NCBI RefSeq assembly: GCF_030812215.1
Contig: NZ_JAUSSG010000010.1
Coordinates: 283,201-347,200, forward strand
Length of the DNA stretch: 64,000 bases
Reading direction: 5' to 3'
Source: Variovorax boronicumulans
Lineage (GTDB): Bacteria; Pseudomonadota; Gammaproteobacteria; Burkholderiales; Burkholderiaceae_C
The translations under genes were made by a program, and so were the position numbers. Under the pieces are notes generated by a model. The model did not search any database, was not told the DNA's origin, and saw only the letters and a program-made list of their open reading frames with translations. Position 1 is the first letter of the stretch. Each line of letters opens with the position of its first letter. Shown in pieces: positions 1-8,641 of this stretch.

Positions 1-212
1 TCGGGCAGTTCGTGGGCATGCAAGAAGGCAGTGACCGGCATCAGCTCGCGGTGGGCCGCATCGCTCATCTTGCGGCTCAGTTCGTTGGCCGCGGGAATCC
101 AGGCGGACAGCAAGGCCTCGACCGCCGCGCGGCGTTCGGGGCTGAGGTCCAGGGCCGCGCAGCGGGCGAGCGCGCCGACATCGACCGCATCTGCGGGCGG
201 GGAAGCATTCAT
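1..212 (-). CDS. Unrecognised protein, N-terminal part only
   Basis: The frame opens with ATG at 212 and runs without a stop off the left edge, so only about 70 N-terminal residues are visible. The start is supported by a GGAGA element a few bases upstream. The visible part begins MNASPPADAVDVGALARC and looks like a soluble, alanine-rich helical protein with no signal peptide. I do not recognise the family. It lies downstream of the AraC regulator on the same strand, with about 150 bases between them, so it may have its own promoter. Confidence 0.5.
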   Translation of the reverse strand, partial: MNASPPADAVDVGALARCAALDLSPERRAAVEALLSAWIPAANELSRKMSDAAHRELMPVTAFLHAHELP

Positions 213-361
213 CGTTGTCTCCGTTCGTGAAGGAAGCTTGTGGACTTCACGATAGAGAGCAACGCCGCGCGCGGCTTGGCTGCAAAGGCCAGCGCGATGG
301 GCTGGAACCGCCAATCTTTCGCCAGCCTTGCGCAAGGAGCGAACGCCGGCGCGGGCGAACG

Positions 362-1297
362 CTAGTGGCGGCGCAACAGCGTCTGGGGCGTCACGCCATA
401 GGCCTTCTTGAACACCCGGCAGAAGTGCGAGAGATCGCTGAAGCCGTGCTGGAACGCCGCCTGCGTGACCTGCCGCACGCGGCCCTCGCGCAGCGCACGG
501 TGGCTCGCCTCGAGCCGCTGCTTCCAGAGCCACTGGATCGGCGTGGTGCCATGCTCGGCGAACACCCGTGCGAGCGTACGGGCAGACACGTGCTGCGCGG
601 CGGCAATCTGTTCGACATCGAGTTCGCAATCGTCCAGGTGCGCGGCGATGTAGTCGCGTGTCTTCTGGAAGAGCGCATCGTGAGAGAACTGCACGGCATC
701 GGTGCCCCCGACCTGGAACTGGAGCACCGCCGAGAGCATGTCCAGCAGCGAGCTTGCAAGGCTGGCCTGCATGCCCTCCCGGCCCGACAGCTCCAGCACC
801 GCGGCCTCTCGGATCATGCTGCCCAGCAACCTGGCGATGGGGTGGCCGTCGGCCAGGTGCATGGCCGTCAGGTTCTGGGCCTCGGGAAACCTGCAGAGCA
901 GCTGCAACCGCGGAATGCGCACGAGCAGGTTCGATTCGGGCAGGAGATCGAAGGTAAAGGGGCGCGCGGCGTCGTAGAGAACGATGTCGCCATTGCGCTG
1001 CACCACCTCACGGCCCGACTGCGACAGCACGCCGTGCCCGGACACCATGAGGCTCAGCATGAAATCTTCGTTCGGCCCGCTGCGCAGATGCTGCGCGTCG
1101 CGCTCCCAGTAGTGGCGCGGCGAGGACATCTCGGCCAGCGTGAGGTTGCCGAGCGACCGGACGGAAAAGTGGGCGTTGAAGTGCTCTCGATCGGGCACGC
1201 GGCTCGCGGCCGGAATGAAGTGCTTGCGCACCACATCGCTCCAGTAGTCGAAGCGCTGGCTGCGTTCGACCGTGTCCGTTGAGTAGTCGAGGTTCAT
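362..1297 (-). CDS. AraC-family transcriptional regulator
   Basis: Predicted 311-residue DNA-binding regulator. The N-terminal two thirds match the AraC-binding-like domain seen in regulators of catabolic genes (FDYWSDVV, then a stretch around HLRSGPNEDFMLSL). The C-terminal 100 residues form the double helix-turn-helix of AraC/XylS proteins (ISARTLARVFAEHG-like first helix pair, then FSDLSHFCRVFKKAYGVTP, the classic second HTH signature). I chose the ATG at 1297, giving MNLDYSTDTVERSQRFDYW; a longer frame begins upstream but that extension looks non-coding. The target is unknown. The partial gene on its 3' side is a possible target, but nothing in the sequence proves it. Confidence 0.85.
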   Translation of the reverse strand: MNLDYSTDTVERSQRFDYWSDVVRKHFIPAASRVPDREHFNAHFSVRSLGNLTLAEMSSPRHYWERDAQHLRSGPNEDFMLSLMVSGHGVLSQSGREVVQRNGDIVLYDAARPFTFDLLPESNLLVRIPRLQLLCRFPEAQNLTAMHLADGHPIARLLGSMIREAAVLELSGREGMQASLASSLLDMLSAVLQFQVGGTDAVQFSHDALFQKTRDYIAAHLDDCELDVEQIAAAQHVSARTLARVFAEHGTTPIQWLWKQRLEASHRALREGRVRQVTQAAFQHGFSDLSHFCRVFKKAYGVTPQTLLRRH

Positions 1298-1437
1298 GCT
1301 GCGAACGAATGGACGGTGCCACCGGCGGGTGGAATACCAAAACCCAAGCAACAATCGTGCCCTGTGTCGGCCGGCTTCGCTGCGTTGCGGGCACTCTAGC
1401 AAGCGCACGCGCCGGCAGCGTCGGGGCTGACCCTACG

Positions 1438-1887
1438 TCAGATCCGCCCCAGCGCCTTGTCCACGCCCTTGTTGGCAAGCATGTCGGCGCGTTCGTTGCC
1501 GGGATCGCCCGAGTGGCCCTTGACCCAGCGCCATTCGATCGTGTGGCCACCCTCGGCCACCAGCTTGTCCAGGCGCTGCCAGAGCTCGACGTTCTTCACC
1601 GGCTGCTTGCTGGCGGTCATCCAGCCCTTGGCCTTCCAGCCGCGGATCCATTCGGTGATACCCATGCGCACGTACTGGCTGTCCAGGTAGAGCAGCACCT
1701 TGCAGGGGCGCTTGAGCGCGGCGAGGCCCTCGATGACCGCAGTCAGTTCCATGCGGTTGTTGGTGGTGTTGAGTTCGCCGCCGAACAATTCCTTTTCGGT
1801 GGCGCCCGACTTGAGCCACGCGCCCCAGCCCCCGGGTCCGGGGTTGCCCTTGCATGCACCATCGGTGTAGATCACGACTTCGTTCAA
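1438..1887 (-). CDS. rnhA: Ribonuclease HI
   Basis: Cytoplasmic endonuclease that cuts the RNA strand of RNA-DNA hybrids, for example R-loops and Okazaki primers. The 149-residue length fits RNase HI. The carboxylate active site is visible: the first Asp in YTDGACKGNPGPGGWG, Glu in NNRMEL, Asp in LYLDSQY and Asp in NERADMLAN; the GHSG motif is also present. The start is taken as TTG at 1887 (LNEVVIYTDG), preceded by an AGAGAG element; the open frame continues upstream only as a by-product of high GC. It is followed at its 5' side by the methyltransferase gene with a 32-base gap, probably one transcript. Confidence 0.93.
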   Translation of the reverse strand: MNEVVIYTDGACKGNPGPGGWGAWLKSGATEKELFGGELNTTNNRMELTAVIEGLAALKRPCKVLLYLDSQYVRMGITEWIRGWKAKGWMTASKQPVKNVELWQRLDKLVAEGGHTIEWRWVKGHSGDPGNERADMLANKGVDKALGRI

Positions 1888-1919
1888 GCTCTCTTTTCCT
1901 TGTTTTCTCTGTATTCGAT

Positions 1920-2693
1920 TCAATCCGTCCGGTCCGGCTGGTGCCGATGCACCTTGCCCGCAATCGACACCGGCGCCGTGGCGCGTGCCGCGGCGCGGCG
2001 CCAGTCCGCGCTCAAAAGGCGCATGCCGCGCACCCGCTTCACAGCCACCAGGAAATACGCCGCACCGAAGATCGGCCACCAGCGTTCCCCGGCCTTGTCC
2101 ATCCAGCGGCAGCGCTCGAGCCAGGCATCGCTGCGCACCGCGGGCCGGTAGACGCCGAAGCGCCCCGATTCCACCTCGAAGCTCAAGAGCCGCAGCCAGT
2201 CGCGCATGCGCCAGTAGCCGATGAACTCTCCGCCTTCGGGCAGGTAAAGATCGCCGATGCCGAGCTTGCGGTACAGGTGCGCGCGCCGCTGGCGCATGCC
2301 CCAGAGGCTGGCCGGGTTGAGCCCGCAGATCACCACGCGGCCCTCGGGCACCAGCACCCGCTCGACCTCGCGCAGCGTGGCGTGCGGATCGGGGCTCAGT
2401 TCCAGCGCATGCGGCATGACCACCAGGTCGAGGCTGTTGGCCGCAAACGGCAACGCCGTGAAGTCGGTCAGCAGCGTCGCCTTGGCGGGCCGCATCGGGT
2501 CGCTCAGCGCCAGCCAGCGGTGCGGCATGCGGTTCGTGCGCAGGCCCTCGACTTCGGCCGCGCCCAGCTGCAGCGCGTGATAGCCGAACACATCGGCCAC
2601 CGCCTGATCGAACTGGGCCTGCTCCCACGCGAGGAGGTAGCGTCCCGGAGGGGTCGCAAACCAATCCTGCAAACCTATAATTTGACCGCTCAT
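1920..2693 (-). CDS. SAM-dependent methyltransferase (class I, UbiE/Ubie-like)
   Basis: Predicted 257-residue class I SAM methyltransferase. Motifs include the post-I acidic region around TDFTALPFAANSLDLVVMPHALE and a motif III-like VLVPEGRVVICGLNP. Such a protein lies between rnhA and gloB in many Burkholderiales; its substrate is not known. The start ATG at 2693 overlaps, on the opposite strand, the ATG of gloB at 2692, so the two start codons share two bases. A GAGGG element precedes the start on the minus strand, inside the gloB coding sequence. A longer start at 2726 is possible but would overlap gloB by 35 bases. Confidence 0.82.
   Translation of the reverse strand: MSGQIIGLQDWFATPPGRYLLAWEQAQFDQAVADVFGYHALQLGAAEVEGLRTNRMPHRWLALSDPMRPAKATLLTDFTALPFAANSLDLVVMPHALELSPDPHATLREVERVLVPEGRVVICGLNPASLWGMRQRRAHLYRKLGIGDLYLPEGGEFIGYWRMRDWLRLLSFEVESGRFGVYRPAVRSDAWLERCRWMDKAGERWWPIFGAAYFLVAVKRVRGMRLLSADWRRAAARATAPVSIAGKVHRHQPDRTD
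2676..2681 (+). promoter_or_regulatory. Putative -10 box (TATAAT) for gloB
   Basis: A perfect TATAAT lies 10 bases before the gloB ATG. With usual spacing, transcription would begin at about 2688-2692, that is on or within a few bases of the start codon, which predicts a leaderless or nearly leaderless gloB mRNA. The -35 region 17 bases upstream (gtcgca) is weak. The box is inside the coding region of the divergent methyltransferase gene. Confidence 0.5.
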
Positions 2694-3471
2694 GACCCTC
2701 GTTCCGCTGCCCGCCTTCGCTGACAACTACATCTGGATGCTGCACGACGGGTCCAGCGCCATCGTCGTGGATCCGGGCGACGCCCAACCGGTGTTCGATG
2801 CGCTGGCGCACCACAAGCTGCGGCTGGCCGCGATTCTAGTCACGCACCACCACGCCGATCACACCGGTGGCGTGGCCGCGCTGCATGCCGCCACGGGCGC
2901 GCCGGTACACGGCCCCGCGCACGAGCGCATTCCCGAGCCCTTCGCGCCTCATATGCAAGGCGACATCGCCGAAGCGCTCGGCCTTCGCTTCGAAGTGATC
3001 GACGTGCCGGGCCACACGGCCGGCCACATCGCCTACTTTCTTCCAGCCGCAGAAGGCCGCGCACCGCTGCTCTTTTGCGGCGACACGCTGTTCTCGGGCG
3101 GCTGCGGGCGCCTCTTCGAAGGCACGCCGGCGCAGATGCTGGCCTCGCTCGACGCGCTCGCCGCGCTGCCCGGCGACACGCGCGTGTGCTGTGCCCACGA
3201 ATACACACTTGCTAACCTGCGTTTCGCTCGCGCGGTGGAACCGGGCAACGCCGATCTGACTCACTACAACGCGCGCTGCGAAAGCCTGCGCGCGCAAGGG
3301 CAGCCCACGCTGCCCGCGCAGCTGGCGACCGAACGCCTGATCAACCCCTTTCTTCGCAGCCGCGAAGCCACTGTCCTTCGAGCGGTGCGCGCGCATGCCG
3401 AGCTTTCCGCCGACGCGGCCGAAGCCGATGTGTTCGCCGCACTGCGCCAATGGAAAAACGACTTCCGATGA
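2692..3471 (+). CDS. gloB: Hydroxyacylglutathione hydrolase (glyoxalase II)
   Basis: Hydrolyses S-lactoylglutathione to lactate and glutathione, the second step of methylglyoxal detoxification, in the cytosol. The 259-residue metallo-beta-lactamase fold protein has the family motif THHHADHTGG at residues 51-60 (metal ligands His52, His54, Asp56, His57), then VPGHTAGH and FCGDTLFSGGCGR, and the C-terminal CAHEYT typical of glyoxalase II. No ribosome binding site precedes the ATG, in line with a leaderless message. Its TGA overlaps the ATG of the following mltD gene (ATGA), so both are probably translated in a coupled way. Confidence 0.95.
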   Translation: MTLVPLPAFADNYIWMLHDGSSAIVVDPGDAQPVFDALAHHKLRLAAILVTHHHADHTGGVAALHAATGAPVHGPAHERIPEPFAPHMQGDIAEALGLRFEVIDVPGHTAGHIAYFLPAAEGRAPLLFCGDTLFSGGCGRLFEGTPAQMLASLDALAALPGDTRVCCAHEYTLANLRFARAVEPGNADLTHYNARCESLRAQGQPTLPAQLATERLINPFLRSREATVLRAVRAHAELSADAAEADVFAALRQWKNDFR

Positions 3472-5087
3472 AATTTATTGCTGCCACCTGCCTTGCAGGT
3501 TCACTGGTGCTCGCAGGCTGCGCAGCACCCACCGACACCCCTTCATCCTCCTCCAGCACTTCCCCCAAGACCGGCGCCACCGCCGGTGGCACCGGCTCCA
3601 AGGTCGCCGGCAGCGCGGCTCCCATCTATCCGCGCGACGCCCTCTCCCCCCTCTCCAGCGGCGAGGCCCACTCGCAAAGCGTGGTCACGCTGGCTCCGCC
3701 AACCGACATGTGGGACCGCATCCGCCGCGGTTTCAAGATGCCCAACCTGGAAAGCGACCTGGTGCGCGACCGCGAGCAGTGGTATGCGAGCCGGCCCGAC
3801 TACATCCAGCGCATGACCGAGCGCTCGAACAAGTACATGTTCCACATCGTCGAGGAACTGGAGCGGCGCAACATGCCGACCGAGCTCGCGCTGCTGCCGT
3901 ACATCGAGAGCGCATTCAACCCGCAGGCCGTCTCCAGCGCGCGTGCGGCGGGCATGTGGCAGTTCATGCCGGCCACCGGCAACGACTTCGACCTGAAGCA
4001 GAACATCTTCCGCGACGACCGCCGCGACGTGGTGGCCTCCACCCGCGCCGCCCTCGACTACCTGCAGAAGCTCTACGGCATGTTCGGCGACTGGCAGCTC
4101 GCGCTCGCCGCCTACAACTGGGGCGAAGGCAGCGTGAGCCGCGCCATCGCCAAGAACCAGCGCGCCGGCCTGCCCACCACCTACAGCGACCTCAGCATGC
4201 CGGCCGAAACGCGGCTGTACGTGCCCAAGCTGCAGGCGGTGAAGAACATCGTGGCGAATCCGCAAGCCTTCAACGCCGAGCTGCCGCTCATCGCCAACCA
4301 CCCCTACTTCCAGACCGTCACGCTCACCCGTGACCTCGACGTGGAGCTGGCGGCCAAGCTGGCCGACGTGCGCATCGAGGACTTCCGCGCGCTCAACCCT
4401 GCTGCGCACAAGCCGGTGCTGATCGCCGCGGGCACGCCGCAGATCCTGCTGCCCTGGGACAACGCCGCCGTGTTCCAGCGCAACTTCGACGCCTACTCGC
4501 AAGGCCAGTACGCCAGCTGGACCGCCTGGGTCGTACCCAACACCATGACGGTGGCCGACGCCGCCCAGCGCTCCGGCATGAGCGAGAGCGACCTGCGCGC
4601 AATGAACAACGTGCCGCCGCGCATGCTCATCAGGGCCGGCTCCACGCTCATCGTGCCGCGCGGCGCCCGCGTGAAGGAAGACGTGGCGGCCGTGGTGGCC
4701 GATGGCGGCCACCTGAGCTTCCAGCCCGAAATCGTCAACCGCCGCACCACCGTGAAGGCCGGCCGCAACGACAGCGTGGCGAGCATCGCCCGCCGCTACA
4801 AGCTCGCACCGTCCAACGTGGCGGAGTGGAACGACGTGAAGCCCAACCATGCATTCAAGCGCGGCTACAGCGTCGTGGTGTACCTGCCGGTTCGCGCGGC
4901 ACCGGCGGCGCGTGTCGGTGCCGGCGTAGCGGTTGCACGCGGCCATGCTGCAGCGGCCTCCTCGAAGCGAGGCGGCGCCGCTGCCCAGTCCAGCCAGGCG
5001 CGCGGCAAGAACGTCGTCAAGGTACCCGCCGGCAAGCAGGTCGTGCGCGAGAAGCGCGGCGGCACGCCGTCGAAGAAGAAGCGCTGA
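3468..5087 (+). CDS. mltD: Membrane-bound lytic murein transglycosylase D-like lipoprotein with LysM repeats
   Basis: Predicted 539-residue periplasmic lipoprotein that cleaves peptidoglycan glycan strands. The signal sequence ends in the lipobox LAGC (Cys18). After a Ser/Thr/Pro-rich linker the SLT domain spans roughly residues 120-260, with catalytic Glu147 in YIESAFNP, followed by AAGMWQFMPATG and AAYNWGEGSV. LysM-like repeats for wall binding follow near residues 340-400 and 430-475. The tail is basic and low in complexity (KKKR end). The ATG at 3468 is preferred over an upstream alternative because it gives the lipoprotein signal at once and overlaps the gloB stop by ATGA. Confidence 0.9.
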   Translation: MKFIAATCLAGSLVLAGCAAPTDTPSSSSSTSPKTGATAGGTGSKVAGSAAPIYPRDALSPLSSGEAHSQSVVTLAPPTDMWDRIRRGFKMPNLESDLVRDREQWYASRPDYIQRMTERSNKYMFHIVEELERRNMPTELALLPYIESAFNPQAVSSARAAGMWQFMPATGNDFDLKQNIFRDDRRDVVASTRAALDYLQKLYGMFGDWQLALAAYNWGEGSVSRAIAKNQRAGLPTTYSDLSMPAETRLYVPKLQAVKNIVANPQAFNAELPLIANHPYFQTVTLTRDLDVELAAKLADVRIEDFRALNPAAHKPVLIAAGTPQILLPWDNAAVFQRNFDAYSQGQYASWTAWVVPNTMTVADAAQRSGMSESDLRAMNNVPPRMLIRAGSTLIVPRGARVKEDVAAVVADGGHLSFQPEIVNRRTTVKAGRNDSVASIARRYKLAPSNVAEWNDVKPNHAFKRGYSVVVYLPVRAAPAARVGAGVAVARGHAAAASSKRGGAAAQSSQARGKNVVKVPAGKQVVREKRGGTPSKKKR

Positions 5088-5158
5088 GCAAGCGCTGAAG
5101 AAGCGTCGCCCCCCGCCGGCGGGCAGCGCCGGAACACAACAAAAGGGAGGGCCATGCC

Positions 5159-6922
5159 ATGGCTGTTGAAGGAAGTGCGGGCGATCTCGTCAAGGTCGTC
5201 ACGCTGTTGGGAGCCGCGGTCGTCGCCGTGCCCCTGTTCAAGCGGCTGGGCCTCGGCTCGGTCCTGGGCTACCTGGCCGCGGGGCTGGCCATCGGCCCGT
5301 TCGGCTTCGGGCTTTTCACCGATCCGCAAACGATCCTTCATACCGCCGAACTCGGCGTCGTGATGTTCCTGTTCGTGATCGGGCTGGAGATGCGGCCCTC
5401 GCACCTCTGGAGCATGCGCCGCGACATCTTCGGCCTCGGCAGCCTGCAGGTGGTGGTGTGCGGCCTTCTGCTCACGGGCGTGGGCATGGCCTTCGGCTTT
5501 CCGCTGGCCGTGTCGTTCGTGTGCGCGATGGGCTTCGTGCTCACCTCCACCGCCATCGTGATGCAGCTGCTCGGCGAACGCGGGGACATCGCCGCGCCGC
5601 GCGGGCAGAAGATCGTCGCGGTCCTTCTCTTCGAAGACCTGCTGATCGTGCCGCTCCTGGCCATCGTGGCGTTCATCGCACCGGTGGATGCGGCGCAGCA
5701 GGCCGTTGCGCCCTCGCGCTGGATCGGCGCCGGCATTGCCGTGGGCGCGCTCGCGGCGCTCGTGGCCGCGGGTATCTGGCTGCTCAACCCGCTCTTTCGC
5801 ATCCTGGCCAACTCCAAGGCACGCGAGGTCATGACGGCGGCAGCGCTGCTGGTGGTGCTGGGCGCTGCACTGCTGATGCAGCTGGGCGGCCTGTCGATGG
5901 CGATGGGGGCGTTCCTTGCGGGCGTGCTGCTGTCGGAATCGACCTTCCGCCATCAGCTCGAGGCCGACATCGAACCCTTCCGCGGCCTGTTGCTGGGCCT
6001 GTTCTTCATCGGCGTGGGCATGTCGCTCGACCTCGCGGTGGTGGCGCAGAACTGGCAGCTCATCGTGGCCGGCGTGGTGTCGATGATGGTGGTGAAGGCG
6101 CTGTGCATCTACGGCGTGGCGCGGCTCGCCAAGAGCTCGCCCGCCGACGCGCTCGACCGCGCGGTGCTGATGGCGCAGGGCGGCGAGTTCGCGTTCGTGC
6201 TGTTTTCCGCCGCGCTCGGTGCCAAGGTGATCAGCCCGACCGTCAACGCCAACATGACGGCGGTGGTGGTGCTGTCGATGGCGCTCACGCCGCTCGCGGT
6301 GCTCGCGCACCGCCGCTTCGCACCGGCATCGACCGCCTCGATGGAGGGCGTCGAGAAGGCCGAGGGACTGGCCGGCAACGTGCTGGTCATCGGCTTCGGC
6401 CGTTTCGGCCAGATCGCGATCCAGGGCGCGCTCGCGCGCGGCGCCTCGATCTCGATCATCGACACCGACACCGAGGCCATCCGCGGTGCCGCCGAATTCG
6501 GCTTCAAGGTCTACTACGGCGACGGCTCGCGTGCCGACGTGCTGCACGCCGCCGGTGCGCACAGCGCACGCGTCGTCATGGTGTGCGTGAACGACAAGGC
6601 CGCGACCACGCGCATCGTCGAGCTGCTGAAGGCCGAGTTCCCGCACGCCCAGCTGCTGGTCCGTTCCTACGATCGCGAGCACATGCTGGAGATCGGCAAG
6701 CTCGACGTCGAATTCCAGATCCGCGAAACCTTCGAATCGGCGATGGTCTTCGGCCGCCAGGGTGTGCTGGCGCTCGGCGCCTCCGACACGGAAGCCGACG
6801 AGGTCATCGGCGAGCTGCGGCGGCGCGACGCGGAGCGCGTCGTGCTGGAGATGGCGGGCGGCATCTTCGCGGGCCGCGCGCTGGTGCAGGTGAACACGGA
6901 AGCGCACGGCAAGGGCACCTGA
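5159..6922 (+). CDS. CPA2 monovalent cation:proton antiporter, KefB/KefC type
   Basis: Predicted 587-residue inner-membrane protein of the CPA2 family, probably potassium efflux coupled to protons. The first about 380 residues form some 12 membrane segments (for example GSVLGYLAAGLAIGPFGFGL and VMFLFVIGLEMRP). The C-terminal part is a TrkA-N (RCK) Rossmann domain starting at NVLVIGFGRFGQ, which binds NAD(H) and gates the channel-like part in Kef proteins. A strong GGGAGGG site lies upstream; two ATGs are close together (5154 is out of frame, 5159 is used). Glutathione control of KefC is known for E. coli; no ancillary kefF/kefG gene is beside it here. Confidence 0.88.
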   Translation: MAVEGSAGDLVKVVTLLGAAVVAVPLFKRLGLGSVLGYLAAGLAIGPFGFGLFTDPQTILHTAELGVVMFLFVIGLEMRPSHLWSMRRDIFGLGSLQVVVCGLLLTGVGMAFGFPLAVSFVCAMGFVLTSTAIVMQLLGERGDIAAPRGQKIVAVLLFEDLLIVPLLAIVAFIAPVDAAQQAVAPSRWIGAGIAVGALAALVAAGIWLLNPLFRILANSKAREVMTAAALLVVLGAALLMQLGGLSMAMGAFLAGVLLSESTFRHQLEADIEPFRGLLLGLFFIGVGMSLDLAVVAQNWQLIVAGVVSMMVVKALCIYGVARLAKSSPADALDRAVLMAQGGEFAFVLFSAALGAKVISPTVNANMTAVVVLSMALTPLAVLAHRRFAPASTASMEGVEKAEGLAGNVLVIGFGRFGQIAIQGALARGASISIIDTDTEAIRGAAEFGFKVYYGDGSRADVLHAAGAHSARVVMVCVNDKAATTRIVELLKAEFPHAQLLVRSYDREHMLEIGKLDVEFQIRETFESAMVFGRQGVLALGASDTEADEVIGELRRRDAERVVLEMAGGIFAGRALVQVNTEAHGKGT

Positions 6923-6943
6923 ACCCCTGCGCGGCTGCGCGCT

Positions 6944-7777
6944 TCAGAGTTTCTCGGTCTCCCCGCTGCGCGGCTGCCACTTCATGAGGCGCTTCTCGAT
7001 CAGCCCCACCAGCCCATCGAGCGCCAGCGCAAAGGCCGTGAGCACCACGATGCCGGCAAAGACGGTGTTGACGTCGAAGGTGCCCTCGGCCTGCAGGATC
7101 AGGTAGCCCACGCCGCGCGCCGAGCCCAGGTACTCCCCAACCACCGCGCCGACGAAGGCCAGTCCCACCGAGGTGTGCAGGCTCGAGAACACCCAGCTCG
7201 TGGCGCTCGGCAGATAAACGGTGCGCAGCAATTGCCGCTGGTTGGCGCCCAGCATCTTCGCGTTGGCCAGCACCACCGGACTCACCTCGCGCACGCCCTG
7301 GTAGACATTGAAGAACACGATGAAGAACACCAGCGTGACCGCCAGCGCCACCTTGCTCCAGATGCCGAGGCCGAACCACAGCGCAAAGATCGGCGCGAGG
7401 ATCACGCGCGGCATCGAGTTGGCGGCCTTGATGTACGGGTCGAGGATCAGGCTCGCGGTGGGCGCGAGCGCCAGCCAGAGCCCGCATGCGAGTCCCAGCA
7501 CGGTGCCGATGCCGAAGGCCAGCACCGTCTCCAGCAACGTGGTGCCCAGGTGCCGGTAGATGTCGGCATTGCCTTTCAGCCCCTCGGGAAACAACAGGTT
7601 CGGCGGCACCTCAAACGGCAGGAACCAGCTCCAGATACGGCCCGCCACCTGGATCGGCTCGCCGACGAAGAAGGCGAACTGCTGGTTGCGCGACGCCAGG
7701 TGCCACCCCACCAGGATGAGCACCAGCAGCACCAGTTGCCAGAAGCGCGCGTTGCGCTCGTTCAGGCGCGGGATCAT
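6944..7777 (-). CDS. ABC transporter permease, NitT/TauT family
   Basis: Predicted 277-residue inner-membrane permease of a NitT/TauT/SsuC-type importer. About six membrane segments are visible, starting with FWQLVLLVLILVGWHLAS, and the cytoplasmic coupling loop is near QLLRTVYLPSATSWVFSSL (EAA-type). It overlaps the upstream ATPase gene by four bases (ATGA), so the two are translationally coupled. Together with the ATPase and binding protein genes it forms a three-gene importer; relatives carry nitrate, taurine, sulfonates, thiamine precursors or aromatic acids, and the sequence alone does not tell which. It converges with the antiporter gene, with 21 bases between the stops. Confidence 0.88.
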   Translation of the reverse strand: MIPRLNERNARFWQLVLLVLILVGWHLASRNQQFAFFVGEPIQVAGRIWSWFLPFEVPPNLLFPEGLKGNADIYRHLGTTLLETVLAFGIGTVLGLACGLWLALAPTASLILDPYIKAANSMPRVILAPIFALWFGLGIWSKVALAVTLVFFIVFFNVYQGVREVSPVVLANAKMLGANQRQLLRTVYLPSATSWVFSSLHTSVGLAFVGAVVGEYLGSARGVGYLILQAEGTFDVNTVFAGIVVLTAFALALDGLVGLIEKRLMKWQPRSGETEKL

Positions 7778-8589
7778 GCGGCTTTCCTCAGTTGCTGCGC
7801 GTAGCCCTTGAGCACCTCGTCACGCAGCACTTCCCAGATCTGCGTGTGCAGCTCGACGAAGCGCGGCTGCGTGCGCACCTCGGCCACGTCGCGCGGACGG
7901 GCCAGGTCGATGTCGAACTCGCCGATGGGATGCGTCGCCGGCCCGGCCGACAGCACCACCACGCGGTCGCTCATCGCAATGGCTTCATCGAGGTCGTGCG
8001 TGATGAAGAGCACCGCCTTCTTCTTCGCGCTCCAGATCTCGAGCACCTCGTTTTCCATGAGCTGCCGCGTCTGGATGTCGAGCGCGCTGAAGGGCTCGTC
8101 CATGAGGATGATGTCGGGGTCGAGCACCAGCGTTTGCGCCAGCGCCACGCGCTTGCGCATGCCGCCGGAAAGCTGGTGCGGATAGCGGTCGCCGAAGCCC
8201 GAGAGCCCCACGCGCGAGAGCCAGGCCTCGGCCTGCTCGCGCGCATCGGCATCGGACACGCCGCGGTACTGCAGTCCCACCATCACGTTGGCGACCGCGC
8301 TGCGCCACGGCATCAGCGCCTCGGTCTGGAACATGTAGCCCGCACGCGCATTGACGCCCGCGAGCGTCTGCCCGAACACCTTGACCGCGCCCGACGACGG
8401 CTCGAGCAGCCCCGCGCCCACGTTCAACAGCGTCGACTTGCCGCAGCCCGTAGGCCCGACCACCGAGACGAACTCGCCGGCCTTGATGCGCAGCGTGGTG
8501 TCGGCGACCGCGGTGTAGCGCTGGCCCGGGTCGTCCTTCGAGTGGAAGGTGCAGCTGATGGAGAGGAGTTCGAGTGCGTGGTCGGACAT
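7774..8589 (-). CDS. ABC transporter ATP-binding protein, NitT/TauT family
   Basis: Predicted 271-residue ATPase that drives the importer. Walker A is GPTGCGKST, the signature LSGGMRKRVALAQ, and Walker B DIILMDEPFSALD, followed by the switch His in FITHDLDEA. The start is set at ATG 8589 (MSDHALELLSISC); an upstream extension would run into the terminator-like hairpin at 8601-8623 and is not plausible. It overlaps the permease start by ATGA. The gap of 52 bases to the binding protein gene contains an intrinsic-terminator-like stem, so expression of ATPase and permease may be lower than that of the binding protein. Confidence 0.9.
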   Translation of the reverse strand: MSDHALELLSISCTFHSKDDPGQRYTAVADTTLRIKAGEFVSVVGPTGCGKSTLLNVGAGLLEPSSGAVKVFGQTLAGVNARAGYMFQTEALMPWRSAVANVMVGLQYRGVSDADAREQAEAWLSRVGLSGFGDRYPHQLSGGMRKRVALAQTLVLDPDIILMDEPFSALDIQTRQLMENEVLEIWSAKKKAVLFITHDLDEAIAMSDRVVVLSAGPATHPIGEFDIDLARPRDVAEVRTQPRFVELHTQIWEVLRDEVLKGYAQQLRKAA

Positions 8590-8600
8590 GTCTGCAGGAT

Positions 8601-8623
8601 TAAAAAACCCGGCCAAGGCCGGG
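8601..8623 (-). terminator. Intrinsic terminator-like hairpin after the binding protein gene
   Basis: On the minus strand a perfect CCCGGCC / GGCCGGG stem with a very short loop is followed by six T residues. It lies between the stop of the solute-binding protein gene (8642) and the start of the ATPase gene (8589). Such a partial terminator inside an ABC operon usually sets binding protein output higher than that of the membrane parts. Confidence 0.7.
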
Positions 8624-8641
8624 TCGCGGGGACGTTCGGAG

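Noticed and set aside
1888..2814. Upstream extension of the rnhA frame through the methyltransferase gene
   Set aside because: The extension reads as low-complexity Arg/Ala-rich sequence in another frame of a real gene; RNase HI is complete from TTG 1887.
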